Shown piece by piece: positions 17,810-30,209 of a DNA stretch of 64,000 bases. The notes below the pieces were generated by a model, which did not search any database, was not told where the DNA came from, and saw nothing but the letters and a program-made list of their open reading frames with translations. The stretch spans positions 124,001 through 188,000 of the forward strand of contig NZ_JQED01000037.1 in NCBI RefSeq assembly GCF_000764225.1, written 5' to 3'. Made by a program: the position numbers and the translations under genes. How positions within the stretch are numbered: position 1 is the stretch's first letter; every line of letters begins with the position of its first letter. This stretch comes from Colwellia psychrerythraea (GTDB lineage Bacteria > Pseudomonadota > Gammaproteobacteria > Enterobacterales > Alteromonadaceae).

Positions 17810-20524
17810 ATGTCCGATCTGGCCAAACAAATAGTTCCAGTAAATATTGAAGATGAACTAAAAACCTCCTATTTAGATTATGCCATGAGTGTAATAGTTG
17901 GGCGTGCTTTGCCTGATGTTCGTGATGGCTTAAAACCTGTACATCGCCGGGTGTTATTCGCCATGGATGTATTAGGTAACGATTGGAATAAAGCCTATAA
18001 AAAATCAGCCCGTGTGGTTGGTGATGTAATAGGTAAATATCACCCGCATGGTGATACAGCTGTATATGATACGATTGTTCGTATGGCTCAGCCATTTTCA
18101 CTACGTTATATGCTTGTAGACGGGCAGGGTAACTTTGGTTCTGTCGACGGTGATAGTGCAGCGGCAATGCGTTATACCGAAATTAGAATGTCAAAAATAG
18201 CACATTCTATTCTTGCCGATTTAGATAAAGAAACCGTGGATTTTGTGCCTAACTATGATGGCACTGAACATATACCAGCGGTTATGCCAACCCGAGTACC
18301 TAACTTATTAGTTAACGGTACATCAGGGATTGCTGTTGGTATGGCGACTAACATTCCGCCACACAATTTAACTGAAGTGATAAATGGCTGTTTAGCACTG
18401 ATTGAAAACAGTGACATTTCTTTCGAAGAATTATTAGAACATATCCCAGGTCCAGATTTTCCAACAGCGGGTATCATCAGTGGTCGAGCAGGTATTGAAG
18501 AAGCTTACCGTACAGGTCGCGGTAAAATAAAGATTCGTGCCCGTGCCGAAATTGAAGTAAATGAAACGTCTGGCAAAGAAACAATCATTGTTCACGAGTT
18601 ACCTTACCAAGTAAACAAAGCGCGCTTAATTGAAAAAATGGCTGAGCTTGTTAAAGATAAACGTCTTGAAGGTATTTCTGCTTTACGTGATGAATCTGAT
18701 AAAGACGGCATGCGTATGGTTATTGAAATCAAACGTGGTGAAGTGGGTGAGGTTGTTTTAAACAACTTATACAAACTAACACAAATGCAGGTTTCTTTTG
18801 GTTTAAATATGGTGGCATTAACAAACGGCCAACCTAAAATATTTAATTTAAAAGAGATGTTAGAAGCGTTTGTCTTACATCGCCGTGAAGTGGTAACACG
18901 CCGTACCATTTTCGAATTAAGAAAAGCACGCGATCGCGCTCATATCTTAGAAGGTTTATCAATTGCGTTGGCAAATATAGACCCTATTATTGAATTGATT
19001 AAGGCATCAACCAATAGAAAAGAATCTGAAGAAAAACTTGTTTCGCAAGGTTGGGCACTAGGCGATGTCGCGGCTATGCTCAGCGAAGCGGGTAATGATG
19101 CTGCGCGTCCTGAGTGGCTAGAACCACAATACGGTATTCGTGATGGTTTATATTACCTAACGGCAGAGCAAGCTAAAGCAATAGTTGATCTGCAGTTATA
19201 CAAATTATCTGGCATGGAACACGATAAGATTCTAAGCGAGTACAAAGCGTTATTAGACCTTATCGCAGAATTAATGCATATTTTAGCTACGCCAGCTCGT
19301 TTAATGGAAGTTATCTGTGAAGAACTTATTGCTATTCGTGATGAATTTGGTGACGAGCGAAGAACAGAAATAACGAATGCTTCGCATGATTTATCTTTAG
19401 AGGACTTGATCACGGAAGAAGATGTTGTCGTGACACTTTCTCATGAAGGTTATGTTAAGTACCAAGTGTTAAGCGATTACGAAGCCCAGCGTCGTGGTGG
19501 TAAAGGTAAAGCAGCGACTAAGATGAAAGAAGAAGACTTCATTGAACGTTTACTAGTCGCTAATACACATGACACGATTTTATGTTTCTCTGATCGCGGT
19601 AAACTATATTGGTTGAAAGTTTTCCAATTACCATTAGCAAGCCGCACAGCAAGAGGCAGACCTATTGTAAATATCTTACCTCTAGAAGGCGATGAACGTA
19701 TCACCGCTATTCTACCGGTACGTGATTATGCTGATGATAAATATATTGTAATGGCAACGGCTTCTGGTACGGTGAAGAAAACCCGTTTAGATGCATACTC
19801 TAATCAACGTGCTAACGGCATTATTGCGTTAAACCTTCGTGATGATGATACGTTAATTGGTGTTGATATCACTGACGGTAATAACGATATCATGTTATTT
19901 TCTGATGCAGGTAAAGTTGTTCGTTTTAATGAAAAAGTAAAAGATAGCGAAACAGGTGAAATCAAGTTAGACCCAGAAACGGGTGAACAACGATGGGCAC
20001 TTAAGCCAATAGGCCGTACCGGTACTGGTGTTCGTGGAATGAAACTTGAAGGCGACCAAAAAGTTGTTTCGTTGATTGTTCCTAAGAATGAAGGACCTAT
20101 TTTAACCATCACAGAAAATGGTTTTGGTAAACGTACTGACTTGGCTGAATATCCAGCTAAGAGTAGAGCAACGAAAGGTGTTGTTTCTATTAAAGTGAGT
20201 GAACGTAATGGTAAAGTTGTTGGTGCCGTTCAGGTTGAAGAACTTGATGAAATCATGCTTATTACAGATAGTGGTACTTTAGTTCGTACTCGTGTCAATG
20301 AAGTGAGCGTTATTGGTCGTAACACCCAAGGGGTACGTTTGATACGTACGGCGGATGATGAGCACGTGGTAGCGTTGCAGCGCATTGATGAAATTGAAGA
20401 GCCAGCTCAACTTGAAGAAGTTGTTGAAGGTGATGAAGTCATTAAAGCCGATGCAGAGCATAATCCAGAGCATAGCGCTCAGCAGGATGTTGCAGATACC
20501 TCACAAGACGACAATCAAGAGTAA
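17810..20524 (+). CDS. gyrA: DNA gyrase subunit A
   Basis: Type IIA topoisomerase A subunit, 904 residues (E. coli 875). The N-terminal winged-helix region has the active-site Tyr122 in AAAMRYTE. The quinolone-resistance region reads [13 protein letters not shown] with Thr83 and Asp87; Thr rather than Ser at 83 is also the natural residue in Pseudomonas. The C-terminal beta-pinwheel starts after about residue 530 and carries the GyrA-box QRRGGKG (about 560). The C-terminus is a long acidic tail. It is followed by a strong terminator and then serC. Confidence 0.98.
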   Translation: MSDLAKQIVPVNIEDELKTSYLDYAMSVIVGRALPDVRDGLKPVHRRVLFAMDVLGNDWNKAYKKSARVVGDVIGKYHPHGDTAVYDTIVRMAQPFSLRYMLVDGQGNFGSVDGDSAAAMRYTEIRMSKIAHSILADLDKETVDFVPNYDGTEHIPAVMPTRVPNLLVNGTSGIAVGMATNIPPHNLTEVINGCLALIENSDISFEELLEHIPGPDFPTAGIISGRAGIEEAYRTGRGKIKIRARAEIEVNETSGKETIIVHELPYQVNKARLIEKMAELVKDKRLEGISALRDESDKDGMRMVIEIKRGEVGEVVLNNLYKLTQMQVSFGLNMVALTNGQPKIFNLKEMLEAFVLHRREVVTRRTIFELRKARDRAHILEGLSIALANIDPIIELIKASTNRKESEEKLVSQGWALGDVAAMLSEAGNDAARPEWLEPQYGIRDGLYYLTAEQAKAIVDLQLYKLSGMEHDKILSEYKALLDLIAELMHILATPARLMEVICEELIAIRDEFGDERRTEITNASHDLSLEDLITEEDVVVTLSHEGYVKYQVLSDYEAQRRGGKGKAATKMKEEDFIERLLVANTHDTILCFSDRGKLYWLKVFQLPLASRTARGRPIVNILPLEGDERITAILPVRDYADDKYIVMATASGTVKKTRLDAYSNQRANGIIALNLRDDDTLIGVDITDGNNDIMLFSDAGKVVRFNEKVKDSETGEIKLDPETGEQRWALKPIGRTGTGVRGMKLEGDQKVVSLIVPKNEGPILTITENGFGKRTDLAEYPAKSRATKGVVSIKVSERNGKVVGAVQVEELDEIMLITDSGTLVRTRVNEVSVIGRNTQGVRLIRTADDEHVVALQRIDEIEEPAQLEEVVEGDEVIKADAEHNPEHSAQQDVADTSQDDNQE

Positions 20525-20540
20525 TTGTCGCATCATCACT

Positions 20541-20568
20541 AAAAAGGCGGCTAATAACCGCCTTTTTT
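20541..20568 (+). terminator. Rho-independent terminator of gyrA
   Basis: Stem AAAAAGGCGG / CCGCCTTTTTT around a 7-base loop, about 16 bp after the gyrA stop. The A and T flanks allow it to work on either strand. Confidence 0.93.
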
Positions 20569-20627
20569 AATGTGTTTTTATTAGTAAACTAAATTTTCAA
20601 ATTGAAGTTAATAAAGTAGGAAAGATA

Positions 20628-21713
20628 ATGTCAGAAGTTTTTAATTTTTGTGCTGGCCCAGCAATGTTGCCGACACCTGTTATGGCAAAAGCACAACAAG
20701 AGTTTTTAAATTGGCAAGGCACAGGCAGTTCTGTTATGGAATTAAGCCATCGTAGTGGTATTTACATTGCCATGGCGGAAAAAGCTGAAGCAGATTTACG
20801 TGAGCTCATGTCCATTCCTGATAATTATAAAGTCCTATTTTGCCATGGTGGTGGACGAGGACAGTTTTCTGCGGTACCACTTAACCTTCTGCCTGAAGGT
20901 AAGTCTGCTGATTATATTATCTCTGGCTCTTGGTCTAAAGCTGCTGCAGCTGAAGCCAAAAACTTTGGTAACATTAATGTTATTGATATTAATCAAGACG
21001 AGCAGGGTAGTGCTAGCCTTATGTCGAGTAATGACTGGCCTCTCAATAAAGACGCCGCTTATGTTCATTATTGCCCTAACGAAACAGTAAATGGCATTGA
21101 AATAAACACTATTCCAGAGACTAATGGTGTACCTTTGGTTGCTGACATGTCTTCAACTATTTTATCTCATGAAGTTGATGTCAGTAAATTTGGTTTAATT
21201 TACGCAGGTGCACAAAAAAATATCGGACCGTCTGGTTTAACTATTGTTATTGTTCGAGAAGACTTACTTGGTCATGCCCATAAAGCAACCCCGTGCATTA
21301 TGAATTATAAAACGGCAGCAGACAGTGATTCTATGTATAACACACCGCCAACTTATGCTTGGTATCTTGCTGGTTTAGTCTTTCAGTGGCTTAAAGAGCT
21401 AGGTGGTGTTAAAGAAATTGCAAAAGTAAACCAAGCTAAAGCTGAGTTACTGTATCAAGCGATTGATCAAAGTGAATTATACCTTAATCACATTGAAGCG
21501 CAGTATCGCAGTAAGATGAATATTCCGTTCTGGTTAAAAGACGATAGCTTAAATGAGCAATTTTTGAAAGAATCTGAAGCGGCTGGATTAACGGCCCTTC
21601 AAGGTCACAGAATTGTTGGTGGCATGCGTGCCAGTATTTATAATGCTATGCCTATCGAAGGTGTTCGGGCGCTAGTAGACTTCATGCAAGAATTTGAAAA
21701 GAGGAATAGCTAA
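20628..21713 (+). CDS. serC: Phosphoserine aminotransferase SerC
   Basis: PLP enzyme of 361 residues (E. coli 362) for serine and pyridoxal synthesis, converting 3-phosphohydroxypyruvate to phosphoserine. The N-terminus [11 protein letters not shown] and HRSGIY are family signatures; the PLP lysine is in [13 protein letters not shown]; the C-terminus [16 protein letters not shown] binds substrate. AGGAAAG precedes the ATG. Its stop is 1 bp before the aroA GTG start, so the two are translationally coupled, as in the serC-aroA operon of enterics. Confidence 0.97.
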   Translation: MSEVFNFCAGPAMLPTPVMAKAQQEFLNWQGTGSSVMELSHRSGIYIAMAEKAEADLRELMSIPDNYKVLFCHGGGRGQFSAVPLNLLPEGKSADYIISGSWSKAAAAEAKNFGNINVIDINQDEQGSASLMSSNDWPLNKDAAYVHYCPNETVNGIEINTIPETNGVPLVADMSSTILSHEVDVSKFGLIYAGAQKNIGPSGLTIVIVREDLLGHAHKATPCIMNYKTAADSDSMYNTPPTYAWYLAGLVFQWLKELGGVKEIAKVNQAKAELLYQAIDQSELYLNHIEAQYRSKMNIPFWLKDDSLNEQFLKESEAAGLTALQGHRIVGGMRASIYNAMPIEGVRALVDFMQEFEKRNS

Positions 21714-21714
21714 A

Positions 21715-22995
21715 GTGGAGCAGTTAACATTAAAGCCAATAGGTAAGATTAATGGAGAAATATTTTTACCTGGTTCAAAAAGTTTATCTAACCGCGCATT
21801 ATTAATTGCGGCGTTAGCGAATGGGGTAACTAAAATCACAAACTTACTGGTAAGTGACGATATAAACCATATGCTAAATGCGTTAAAAAGTCTTGGTATT
21901 GAATACAAATTAAGCGAGTGTGGCACAGAGTGTACTGTTACGGGAAATAATGGTTTTTTCAACACAAAAGAGCCTGTGGAACTTTACCTAGGTAATGCAG
22001 GGACAGCGATGAGACCACTTTGCGCTGCGCTTGCGGCAAGTGACGGTGAATTTATATTAACCGGTGAGCCAAGAATGAAAGAACGCCCGATTGGTCATTT
22101 AGTCGATGCGTTAGCGCAACTTGATGCCGACGTAGACTATTTGGAAAATAAAGATTACCCCCCGGTAAGAATCAAAGGCAAAGCGTTAACAGGCAATACA
22201 GTCACGATCGATGGTTCTATCTCAAGTCAGTTTTTAACGGCAATCTTGATGATTACGCCATTATTGCAAAGCAATACTACGATAGAAATTGATGGTGAAT
22301 TAGTTTCCAAGCCCTATATAGATATCACGCTTGATATTATGCGCAGATTTAATGTCAATGTTCAAAATAATGACTATAAGTCGTTCAGTGTGACAGGTAA
22401 ACAGTCATATCAAGCGTTAGATAAATATATGGTAGAAGGTGATGCCTCTTCAGCATCGTACTTTTTGGCAGCTGGCGCGATAAAAGGTGGCGAAGTCACT
22501 GTACATGGTGTTGGTAAACTCAGTGTTCAAGGAGATAAGCACTTTGCCGATGTTCTTGAAAAAATGGGCGCAGAAGTGCAATGGAATGATGAGTCTATCA
22601 CAGTAATCGGAAAGCCGTTGACTGCAGTCGATATGGATATGAATCATATTCCTGATGCGGCAATGACAATTGCTACCACAGCACTGTTTGCCACAGGCAC
22701 AACAACTATTAGAAATATATATAATTGGCGCGTAAAAGAAACAGACCGATTAAATGCCATGGCGACAGAATTAAGAAAGGTTGGCGCTGAGGTTGTTGAA
22801 GGCAATGATTATATTTCAATTACGCCACCAAAATCACTGAAACATGCAGAAATTGATACCTATAATGATCATCGAGTTGCTATGTGTTTTTCTCTCGTAG
22901 CTTTGAGTGATACAGCCGTTACTATTAATGATCCTAAGTGTACCGCTAAAACATTTCCTGACTATTTTGACAAGCTAGCGCAAGTTTCTTGTTAA
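21715..22995 (+). CDS. aroA: 3-phosphoshikimate 1-carboxyvinyltransferase (EPSP synthase) AroA
   Basis: Shikimate-pathway enzyme joining PEP to shikimate-3-phosphate, 426 residues (E. coli 427). The GTG at 21715 gives [16 protein letters not shown], which lines up with the E. coli start, and GAGGA lies about 10 bases upstream; a TTG 21 bases earlier would overlap serC. Motifs are [13 protein letters not shown], the PEP-site [11 protein letters not shown] (class I type, with Gly and Pro intact), [10 protein letters not shown] and RVKETDRL. Confidence 0.97.
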   Translation: MEQLTLKPIGKINGEIFLPGSKSLSNRALLIAALANGVTKITNLLVSDDINHMLNALKSLGIEYKLSECGTECTVTGNNGFFNTKEPVELYLGNAGTAMRPLCAALAASDGEFILTGEPRMKERPIGHLVDALAQLDADVDYLENKDYPPVRIKGKALTGNTVTIDGSISSQFLTAILMITPLLQSNTTIEIDGELVSKPYIDITLDIMRRFNVNVQNNDYKSFSVTGKQSYQALDKYMVEGDASSASYFLAAGAIKGGEVTVHGVGKLSVQGDKHFADVLEKMGAEVQWNDESITVIGKPLTAVDMDMNHIPDAAMTIATTALFATGTTTIRNIYNWRVKETDRLNAMATELRKVGAEVVEGNDYISITPPKSLKHAEIDTYNDHRVAMCFSLVALSDTAVTINDPKCTAKTFPDYFDKLAQVSC

Positions 22996-23026
22996 TAATG
23001 TGACAGAAAAGCATTTATACGCGATA

Positions 23027-23378
23027 TTATACCAAACGGATTAATTTATTGATCAGCTTAGAGCTACATTGGCGAGCTTAAAACAAGCAAGATGAGTTAA
23101 ACATAGTAAGTCTATATTTCATTCATTTTGTGATGTTATCAGTTTGCTAATGAGCTCCCGAAGGGCGATTACCTAATTAAAGGCAAAGGCAAAGGCAAAG
23201 GCAAAGGCAAAGGCTACATGCGGCGTTATTGATATTGACAAGGACGGTGCATGGATGCAGCTTATTAGAGAATGCCGGAGCATATTCTCCTGAGTAACCA
23301 TTCTCTTCAGTTAATGCCTTGCCTCTAAGGCTTTTAATGCTCGCTAAGTAATCAATAAATTAGTCTGATTGGTATTAC
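23027..23378. mobile_element. MITE-like element between aroA and cmk
   Basis: The left end ATACCAAACGGATTAATT plus TATTGAT (to 23053) is an imperfect inverted repeat of the right end, ATCAATAAATTAGTCTG plus ATTGGTAT (23351-23375). About 22 of 25 positions pair. The roughly 350-bp interior has no supported ORF and includes a hexamer repeat. The length, terminal repeats and lack of coding capacity fit a miniature inverted-repeat element. Confidence 0.65.
23179..23214. repeat. Six perfect copies of AAAGGC
   Basis: A 36-bp tandem repeat of the hexamer AAAGGC, perfect in all six copies, lies inside the MITE-like element. Such arrays change copy number by slippage, so it is a likely strain-variable marker. 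No reading frame uses it. Confidence 0.95.
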
Positions 23379-23429
23379 GCTATAAATCCCGTATAATTGC
23401 GCCGATTTTCGATGTTAGGAGAAAAAAAT

Positions 23430-24110
23430 ATGCAGGAAAGCACTCCCGTAATAACCATTGATGGCCCAAGTGGAGCTGGTAAAGGAACCGTTGCTAGAAT
23501 AGTGGCGGATCAATTAGGTTGGCACCTTCTTGATAGTGGTGCTATTTATCGTGTCTTAGCCGTTGCCATTCAACATCATCAACTTGCATTAGATGATGAA
23601 GAGCCGCTTATTCCTATGGCTGCCCATTTAGATGTTCAATTTGAAATTAATAGTCAAGGCGAAGCGAAAGTAATATTAGAAGGTGAAAATGTTACTGAAA
23701 TAATTCGTACTGAAGAAGTTGGTGGATTAGCATCGAAAGTGGCGGCATTTCCACGTGTTAGAGAAGCACTATTGAGAAGACAGCGTGCATTCAGTGTTAA
23801 CCCCGGCTTAATTGCTGATGGCCGAGACATGGGAACTGTCGTATTTCCTCAGGCCCCAGTAAAGATATTTTTAACTGCTAGTGCCGAAGAAAGGGCTGAG
23901 CGAAGATTTAATCAGTTGAAAGAAAAAGGGATTGATGTTAACATCGGGCGCCTTTTGGATGACATACGTCAGCGAGATGAGCGAGATCAAAACCGAAAGG
24001 TAGCTCCACTCATCCCAGCAGAAGGTGCGTTAACTATTGATTCTACTGATATTTCTATCACAGAAGTCGTCAATGAAATCCTTATGTTTGCCAATGGCAA
24101 GTTAACGTAA
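23430..24110 (+). CDS. cmk: Cytidylate kinase Cmk
   Basis: Phosphorylates CMP and dCMP; 226 residues, the standard bacterial length. Walker A is [11 protein letters not shown], the CMP-binding region includes LDSGAIYR and VFPRAR-like [11 protein letters not shown], and [14 protein letters not shown] and SAEERAERR form the lid and acceptor site. The ATG at 23430 has AGGAG 9 bases upstream and leaves [12 protein letters not shown] at the usual position, so the start at 23397 is rejected. It lies before rpsA, the classic cmk-rpsA-ihfB order. Confidence 0.96.
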   Translation: MQESTPVITIDGPSGAGKGTVARIVADQLGWHLLDSGAIYRVLAVAIQHHQLALDDEEPLIPMAAHLDVQFEINSQGEAKVILEGENVTEIIRTEEVGGLASKVAAFPRVREALLRRQRAFSVNPGLIADGRDMGTVVFPQAPVKIFLTASAEERAERRFNQLKEKGIDVNIGRLLDDIRQRDERDQNRKVAPLIPAEGALTIDSTDISITEVVNEILMFANGKLT

Positions 24111-24261
24111 ATAACCAGTTTTAAGCTAGCTAAATTAGTATTACCTGCTAGCATTAAAGAACTTTTAATAGAAAGCCTACTGTATGGATGCACTGGGCAT
24201 ACTTAACAACCCCATGAAACAATGACGTTGAATGGATTAATAGCTGAGTTTATAACAAGTT

Positions 24262-25923
24262 ATGACTGAAAATTTTGCGCAACTTTTTGAAGAAAGTTTA
24301 AAAGAAATCGAAACACGTCCTGGTTCAATTATCCGTGGAACAATCGTAGCCGTTAACAAAGACAATGTAATTGTTGATGCGGGCCTAAAATCTGAGAGTG
24401 TTATCTCAATTGATCAATTTAAAAACGCTGCTGGTGAAGTTGAAGTAGTTGTTGGTGATGAGATCGACGTAGCATTAGATGCAACAGATGATGGTTTCGG
24501 TGAAACTATCCTTTCTCGTGAAAAAGCAAAACGTCACGAAGCATGGCAAGTGCTTGAAAAAGCATATGAAGAAAAAGAAACTGTTATCGGTGTTATCAAC
24601 GGTAAAGTTAAAGGTGGTTTCACTGTTGAAGTTAGCGATATTCGCGCTTTCTTACCAGGTTCATTAGTAGATGTTCGTCCAGTACGTGACACTGCTCACC
24701 TTGAAGGTAAGCCTCTAGAATTTAAAGTTATTAAGCTTGATCAAAAGCGTAATAACGTAGTTGTTTCACGTCGTGCTGTTATCGAAGCAGAAGGCAGTGC
24801 AGAACGTGATGAATTACTTGAATCATTAGCAGAAGGTCAAGAAGTTAAAGGTATCGTTAAGAACCTTACAGACTACGGTGCATTTGTTGATTTAGGTGGC
24901 ATTGACGGTTTATTACATATCACAGATATGGCTTGGAAGCGTGTTAAACACCCAAGTGAAATCGTAAATGTTGGCGATGAGATTCAAGTTAAAGTATTGA
25001 AATTCGACCGTGAGCGTACTCGTGTATCTCTAGGTATGAAGCAGTTAGGCGAAGATCCATGGGTAGCAATTGCTAACCGTTACCCAGAAGGTTCTAAACT
25101 TTCTGGTCGCGTAACTAACTTAACTGATTACGGTTGTTTTGTTGAAATCCAAGAAGGCGTTGAAGGTTTAGTTCACGTTTCTGAAATGGATTGGACTAAC
25201 AAAAACATCCACCCATCTAAAGTTGTTAACTTAGGTGACACAGTAGAAGTACTAGTATTAGAAATTGACGAAGAACGTCGTCGTATTTCTTTAGGTCTTA
25301 AACAGTGTATTGCTAACCCTTGGGAAGAGTTTGCTAAGAACTTCAACAAAGGCGATAAAGTATCAGGTAAGATCAAGTCAATCACTGACTTTGGTATCTT
25401 CATCGGTCTTGACGGCGGCATTGATGGTTTAGTTCACTTATCTGATATTTCATGGGCTGGCGGTGAAGAAGCTGTTCGTGATTATAAGAAAGGCGACGAA
25501 ATCGATGCAATCGTACTTCAAGTTGACCCAGAACGTGAGCGTATCTCGTTAGGTGTTAAGCAAGCTGAAGATGACCCGTTCAATATGTATCTGACAGATA
25601 AGAAAAAAGGTGCTATTGTTACTGGTAAGGTAACTGAAGTTGATGCGAAAGGCGCAACTGTTGAGTTAGCTGAAAGTGTTGAAGGTTACCTTCGTGTTAG
25701 CGACATTTCTGTAGAACGTGTTGAAGATGCATCTACAGTATTAAAAGTTGGTGACGACGTTGAAGCTAGGTTTATGGGTGTGGATCGTAAGAACCGTACT
25801 ATTAGCTTATCTATCAAAGCAAAAGATCAAGCTGACGAACGTGAAGCAATGGATAACCTAAACCAAGTAGAAGAAACTGGTTTAAGTGCTATGGCTGCAG
25901 CGTTTAAAAACGCTAAAAACTAA
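24262..25923 (+). CDS. rpsA: 30S ribosomal protein S1
   Basis: Ribosomal protein S1, 553 residues (E. coli 557), which binds mRNA leaders during initiation. Six S1 (OB-fold) repeats are recognisable: near residues 20, 106, 192 ([23 protein letters not shown]), 277 ([23 protein letters not shown]), 364 ([22 protein letters not shown]) and 450. The two N-terminal repeats are the divergent ribosome-binding ones. Codon use is strongly optimised compared with neighbours, as expected for a highly expressed gene. Confidence 0.98.
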   Translation: MTENFAQLFEESLKEIETRPGSIIRGTIVAVNKDNVIVDAGLKSESVISIDQFKNAAGEVEVVVGDEIDVALDATDDGFGETILSREKAKRHEAWQVLEKAYEEKETVIGVINGKVKGGFTVEVSDIRAFLPGSLVDVRPVRDTAHLEGKPLEFKVIKLDQKRNNVVVSRRAVIEAEGSAERDELLESLAEGQEVKGIVKNLTDYGAFVDLGGIDGLLHITDMAWKRVKHPSEIVNVGDEIQVKVLKFDRERTRVSLGMKQLGEDPWVAIANRYPEGSKLSGRVTNLTDYGCFVEIQEGVEGLVHVSEMDWTNKNIHPSKVVNLGDTVEVLVLEIDEERRRISLGLKQCIANPWEEFAKNFNKGDKVSGKIKSITDFGIFIGLDGGIDGLVHLSDISWAGGEEAVRDYKKGDEIDAIVLQVDPERERISLGVKQAEDDPFNMYLTDKKKGAIVTGKVTEVDAKGATVELAESVEGYLRVSDISVERVEDASTVLKVGDDVEARFMGVDRKNRTISLSIKAKDQADEREAMDNLNQVEETGLSAMAAAFKNAKN

Positions 25924-25981
25924 TTTTCCTTAACAGGAAGTAGTTTTACTTTGCAATGGTGCTGTAATTATTACAGCAGGT

Positions 25982-26027
25982 GAAAAGAGTATTTATCACT
26001 GTCGTGGTGATACTCTTTTCTTATTTT
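25982..26027 (+). terminator. Terminator after rpsA
   Basis: Arms AAAAGAGTAT..ATCAC and GTGGTGATACTCTTTTC form a long stem ending in a T-rich tract, about 60 bp after the rpsA stop. A smaller hairpin CTGTAATTATTACAG (25961-25975) precedes it. Confidence 0.85.
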
Positions 26028-26104
26028 TAACGCCATTGGCGGAGCCAATTTTTATAGTCATATGTAAAAATTGCGCGGTGCTAGGTAAATACTGAGAGGT
26101 CAGA

Positions 26105-26392
26105 ATGACTAAGTCAGAACTTATTGAGAAATTAGCCGATAAATTAAGTCATTTATCCGCTAAAGAAGTGGAAAAATCTATAAAAGAAATTTTGGAATTG
26201 ATGGCGCAATCCTTGTCAAAAGGAGAGCGAATTGAAATTCGAGGTTTTGGTAGTTTTTCATTGCATTACCGTGCTCCACGAATTGGTAGAAACCCAAAGA
26301 CTGGTGAATCGGTTGAGTTAAACGGTAAATACGTTCCTCACTTTAAACCAGGCAAAGAGTTACGTGAAAGAGTTAATCTTTCTGTAGCATAA
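26105..26392 (+). CDS. ihfB: Integration host factor subunit beta
   Basis: DNA-bending HU-family protein, 95 residues (E. coli IhfB 94). It begins [23 protein letters not shown] and has the DNA-binding arm [23 protein letters not shown], including the intercalating Pro in the GRNPKTG turn. Its beta identity follows from MTKSELIE and its place directly after rpsA. Forms the IHF heterodimer with IhfA, which is encoded elsewhere. Confidence 0.97.
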   Translation: MTKSELIEKLADKLSHLSAKEVEKSIKEILELMAQSLSKGERIEIRGFGSFSLHYRAPRIGRNPKTGESVELNGKYVPHFKPGKELRERVNLSVA

Positions 26393-26422
26393 ATTGCAAA
26401 GCTAACTAAAAAATTAGATAAT

Positions 26423-26452
26423 AAACGGCATGTTAACCATGCCGTTTTTTTT
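26423..26452 (+). terminator. Rho-independent terminator of ihfB
   Basis: Perfect 10-bp stem AAACGGCATG / CATGCCGTTT with a 5-base loop and a T8 run. Confidence 0.95.
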
Positions 26453-26479
26453 GGGCAGAATTTAATAAGGCTGATAAAA

Positions 26480-26725
26480 GTGCGATTATATCTAACACTC
26501 TTTTTTATTTTAGTTTTACTTGCCGTAGCATTTATTTTCGGTAGCCAAAACGATCAATTACTCACATTAAACTATTTAGTGGCCCGTACAGAAATTACCG
26601 TAGCTGCTGCGGTAAGCTTATTTACAGGTTTAGGTTTTGCATTAGGTCTATTGGTTACTATTCTTTGGCGTATAGTACGAAAAAGCAAAAAGGCACTCGC
26701 GAAAAACAAATCTCAGGAAAAATAG
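26480..26725 (+). CDS. lapA: LapA, lipopolysaccharide assembly protein A (YciS)
   Basis: Small inner-membrane protein of 81 residues with two TM helices (LYLTLFFILVLLAVAFIFGS and AVSLFTGLGFALGLLVTILW) and a short basic cytoplasmic tail. The SQNDQxLTLNYLVA segment between them is typical of LapA. The start is GTG with AAGG upstream. LapA works with LapB to control LpxC turnover by FtsH and so LPS synthesis. The gene precedes lapB, the conserved order. Confidence 0.93.
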   Translation: MRLYLTLFFILVLLAVAFIFGSQNDQLLTLNYLVARTEITVAAAVSLFTGLGFALGLLVTILWRIVRKSKKALAKNKSQEK

Positions 26726-26774
26726 CGAAAACTATTTGTTCTAATCTTCCATATAACTTTTCTCAAGAGCGCTA

Positions 26775-27944
26775 ATGATTGAATTACTCTTTTTATTATT
26801 ACCTGTTGCCATGGCCTATGGCTGGTTTATGGGTCGTAATAGCATTAAACAAAACCAACAAACTGCAAAACAAGATCTATCGATAAAATATTCAACAGGT
26901 TTAAATTATTTATTATCAAACCAACAAGATAAAGCAATCGATTCCTTACTTGATGCATTAAAAGTTGAAGATGATAGTGTGGAAGCGCATTTCGCAATGG
27001 CTAATTTATTTCGTAAACGAGGTGAGTTAGACCGAGCTTTAAAAGTACATGAGCATCTTGTTAGGTTGAATCACTTGCCCACTAAGGACAAACAGCAAGC
27101 GGTTTTCGAATTAGGAAAAGATTTCCTTAGTGCTGGTTTATATGACCGCGCTGAAACTATGTTTATTAAGTTATTAAAATCAAAAGACTATGGTTTAAAA
27201 TCTTTAACTTATTTATTAAAGATATTTCAATCTACTAAAGATTGGCAGCAGGGCATAGATAGACAAAAATTAATTGTAAAATATAACGATAAACGTTCAT
27301 TGCATACACTTGCTAATTTTTATTGTGAACTCGCAACAACGGCCTTTGAAAAAGATCAATTTATTGAAGTCATTGAATTGCTTGATCAAGCACTTTTACT
27401 CGATCCTAATTCATGTCGAGCTAATTGGCTTATGGCAAAAATATATGAAAACCACCAGCAATGTGAGTTAGCCGCTAAATGCTATCAAGCCATCTACCAT
27501 CAAGATAATGAATTTTTTCCTGATGTTATAGAGCCGATGCTGGCTTGTTATACAAGACTAGATGCCTTAGATGAGTTCTACGCTTTTATTAAAAAAGTGT
27601 ACGATGAAACCGCTAGCTCAAGTGCCTTGATTTGTTATCTCGCTCATGTAGAGCAAAAGCACGGTAAGAAAAAAGCACTAGATTTTATCTTATCAGCATT
27701 AAAACGTAGACCGACCATCCGTGGTTTTGAACATTTTGTAAATATGCAAATGTCACCGTCTGATGTTGACGTGAGTAATACCAGTTTAGATTTGATTAAA
27801 GAATTAATAAGTGAATATTTGAAAGTTAAGCATAGATATAGCTGCCGAACTTGCGGTTTTGATAGTTCAACTCATTATTGGTCATGCCCATCATGTCACG
27901 AATGGGAACAGCTTAAGCCAGTACGTGGTCTCGAAGGCGAATAA
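26775..27944 (+). CDS. lapB: LapB, lipopolysaccharide assembly protein B (YciM)
   Basis: Inner-membrane-anchored TPR protein of 389 residues, the same length as E. coli LapB. An N-terminal TM helix (LLFLLLPVAMAYGWFMGR) is followed by about nine TPR-like repeats. The C-terminal rubredoxin-like metal site has two CxxC pairs (CRTCGF and CPSCHEW). LapB bridges LpxC and FtsH to tune LPS synthesis. All four metal cysteines are present. Confidence 0.95.
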   Translation: MIELLFLLLPVAMAYGWFMGRNSIKQNQQTAKQDLSIKYSTGLNYLLSNQQDKAIDSLLDALKVEDDSVEAHFAMANLFRKRGELDRALKVHEHLVRLNHLPTKDKQQAVFELGKDFLSAGLYDRAETMFIKLLKSKDYGLKSLTYLLKIFQSTKDWQQGIDRQKLIVKYNDKRSLHTLANFYCELATTAFEKDQFIEVIELLDQALLLDPNSCRANWLMAKIYENHQQCELAAKCYQAIYHQDNEFFPDVIEPMLACYTRLDALDEFYAFIKKVYDETASSSALICYLAHVEQKHGKKKALDFILSALKRRPTIRGFEHFVNMQMSPSDVDVSNTSLDLIKELISEYLKVKHRYSCRTCGFDSSTHYWSCPSCHEWEQLKPVRGLEGE

Positions 27945-28154
27945 TTTCACTTTTCTTTGTCCTAAATTTCAATAGGCAGCGTCAAAAGTACTCACTGACA
28001 TTCGTCAGCTCCGTGCTTTATCCTTGCTCTTGAGCTGTAGGACTTTGAAAAGCATTATTATTTATAAAAGAACACTTTCAGAATAAATTAAAAACAATAT
28101 ACATCTCCGTTAAATATTCGAAGGTGATTAGTTAAGAATAGAATAGGAAAATCC

Positions 28155-28850
28155 ATGAACGATCCAAAAGTTGTAGTCGCCTTAGACTTTGATAAAAAAC
28201 AAGATGCCTTATCCTTTGTTGATAAGATTCAACCGACAGATGCTCGCCTAAAAGTCGGCAAAGAAATGTTTACTTATTTTGGCCCTGAGTTTGTGAAGCA
28301 ACTTACCGGTAAAGGTTTTGACGTTTTTCTTGATTTAAAATTTCACGATATTCCGAATACCGTTGCGAAAGCCGTAACTGCTGCGGCTGATTTGGGAGTT
28401 TGGATGGTGAACGTACATGCCAGTGGTGGTAGCCAAATGATGACAAAAGCGAAACAGGCTTTAGGTCACTATGGCGATGATGCGCCATTATTAATTGCTG
28501 TCACTGTACTCACCAGTATGGGACAAGAAGATCTTCATGGTTTGGGAATTAATAAAACACCAGCAGAGCAAGTTAACTTTTTAGCTAACTTAACGAAACA
28601 AAGCGGCTTAGATGGCGTTGTTTGCTCTGCTTGGGAAGCAGAGCAATTAAAATCTGATTTAGGTAAAGAATTTAAACTGATCACGCCAGGCATTAGGCCT
28701 GCTGGCTCTGCACAAGACGATCAACAACGAATTATGACGCCTAAACAAGCGATTGATGTCGGTGTTGATTATTTGGTGATCGGACGTCCAATTACCAAAG
28801 CAGCTGATCCTCATCTGGTATTACAACAGATTAATAGCACAATTCGCTAA
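28155..28850 (+). CDS. pyrF: Orotidine 5'-phosphate decarboxylase PyrF
   Basis: Last enzyme of UMP synthesis, 231 residues. The TIM-barrel start [14 protein letters not shown] gives the first active-site Asp. The catalytic lysine and Asp cluster is [17 protein letters not shown]. The phosphate-binding end is ITPGIRPAG and [16 protein letters not shown] precedes the ATG. It lies after lapB, as in enterics. It is followed by a bidirectional terminator facing gapA. Confidence 0.97.
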   Translation: MNDPKVVVALDFDKKQDALSFVDKIQPTDARLKVGKEMFTYFGPEFVKQLTGKGFDVFLDLKFHDIPNTVAKAVTAAADLGVWMVNVHASGGSQMMTKAKQALGHYGDDAPLLIAVTVLTSMGQEDLHGLGINKTPAEQVNFLANLTKQSGLDGVVCSAWEAEQLKSDLGKEFKLITPGIRPAGSAQDDQQRIMTPKQAIDVGVDYLVIGRPITKAADPHLVLQQINSTIR

Positions 28851-28873
28851 GTAATCCATTTTAGAGTACAGCA

Positions 28874-28906
28874 CAAAAAAAGCTAGGTCAGTGACCTAGC
28901 TTTTTT
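28874..28906. terminator. Bidirectional terminator between pyrF and gapA
   Basis: A perfect stem AAAAAAGCTAGGTCA.. / ..TGACCTAGCTTTTTT with A and T flanks lies between the converging pyrF and gapA genes, able to stop transcription from both sides. Confidence 0.93.
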
Positions 28907-28949
28907 GTTGGTATAATACGTTAAGTTCTTTCGCTATATAAAGCGCTTA

Positions 28950-29992
<1,043 letters not shown>

Positions 29993-30112
29993 CCAATTTG
30001 AGAAAATTACAAGAAAAAGATGGCTTTTATGATAGGTAATTTCATATTTATAGTAATATTTTGACTAAATTACAAAAAAACTTAAATATGCCATAATTAT
30101 TTAGCCATTTTG

Positions 30113-30118
30113 TATAAT
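30113..30118 (+). promoter_or_regulatory. Probable -10 element of the gnd promoter
   Basis: A consensus TATAAT preceded by TG (TGTATAAT) about 90 bp before the gnd ATG. No good -35 is evident at the normal spacing, which suits an extended -10 promoter or activator dependence. Confidence 0.5.
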
Positions 30119-30209
30119 ACTTTCGAAATAGCATGGTAGAATGCGGAAAATTTTGAAGAATAGCGGAACAAGTTAAGCTATTGCCTTATTTGATATAGGA
30201 TAAACATTT

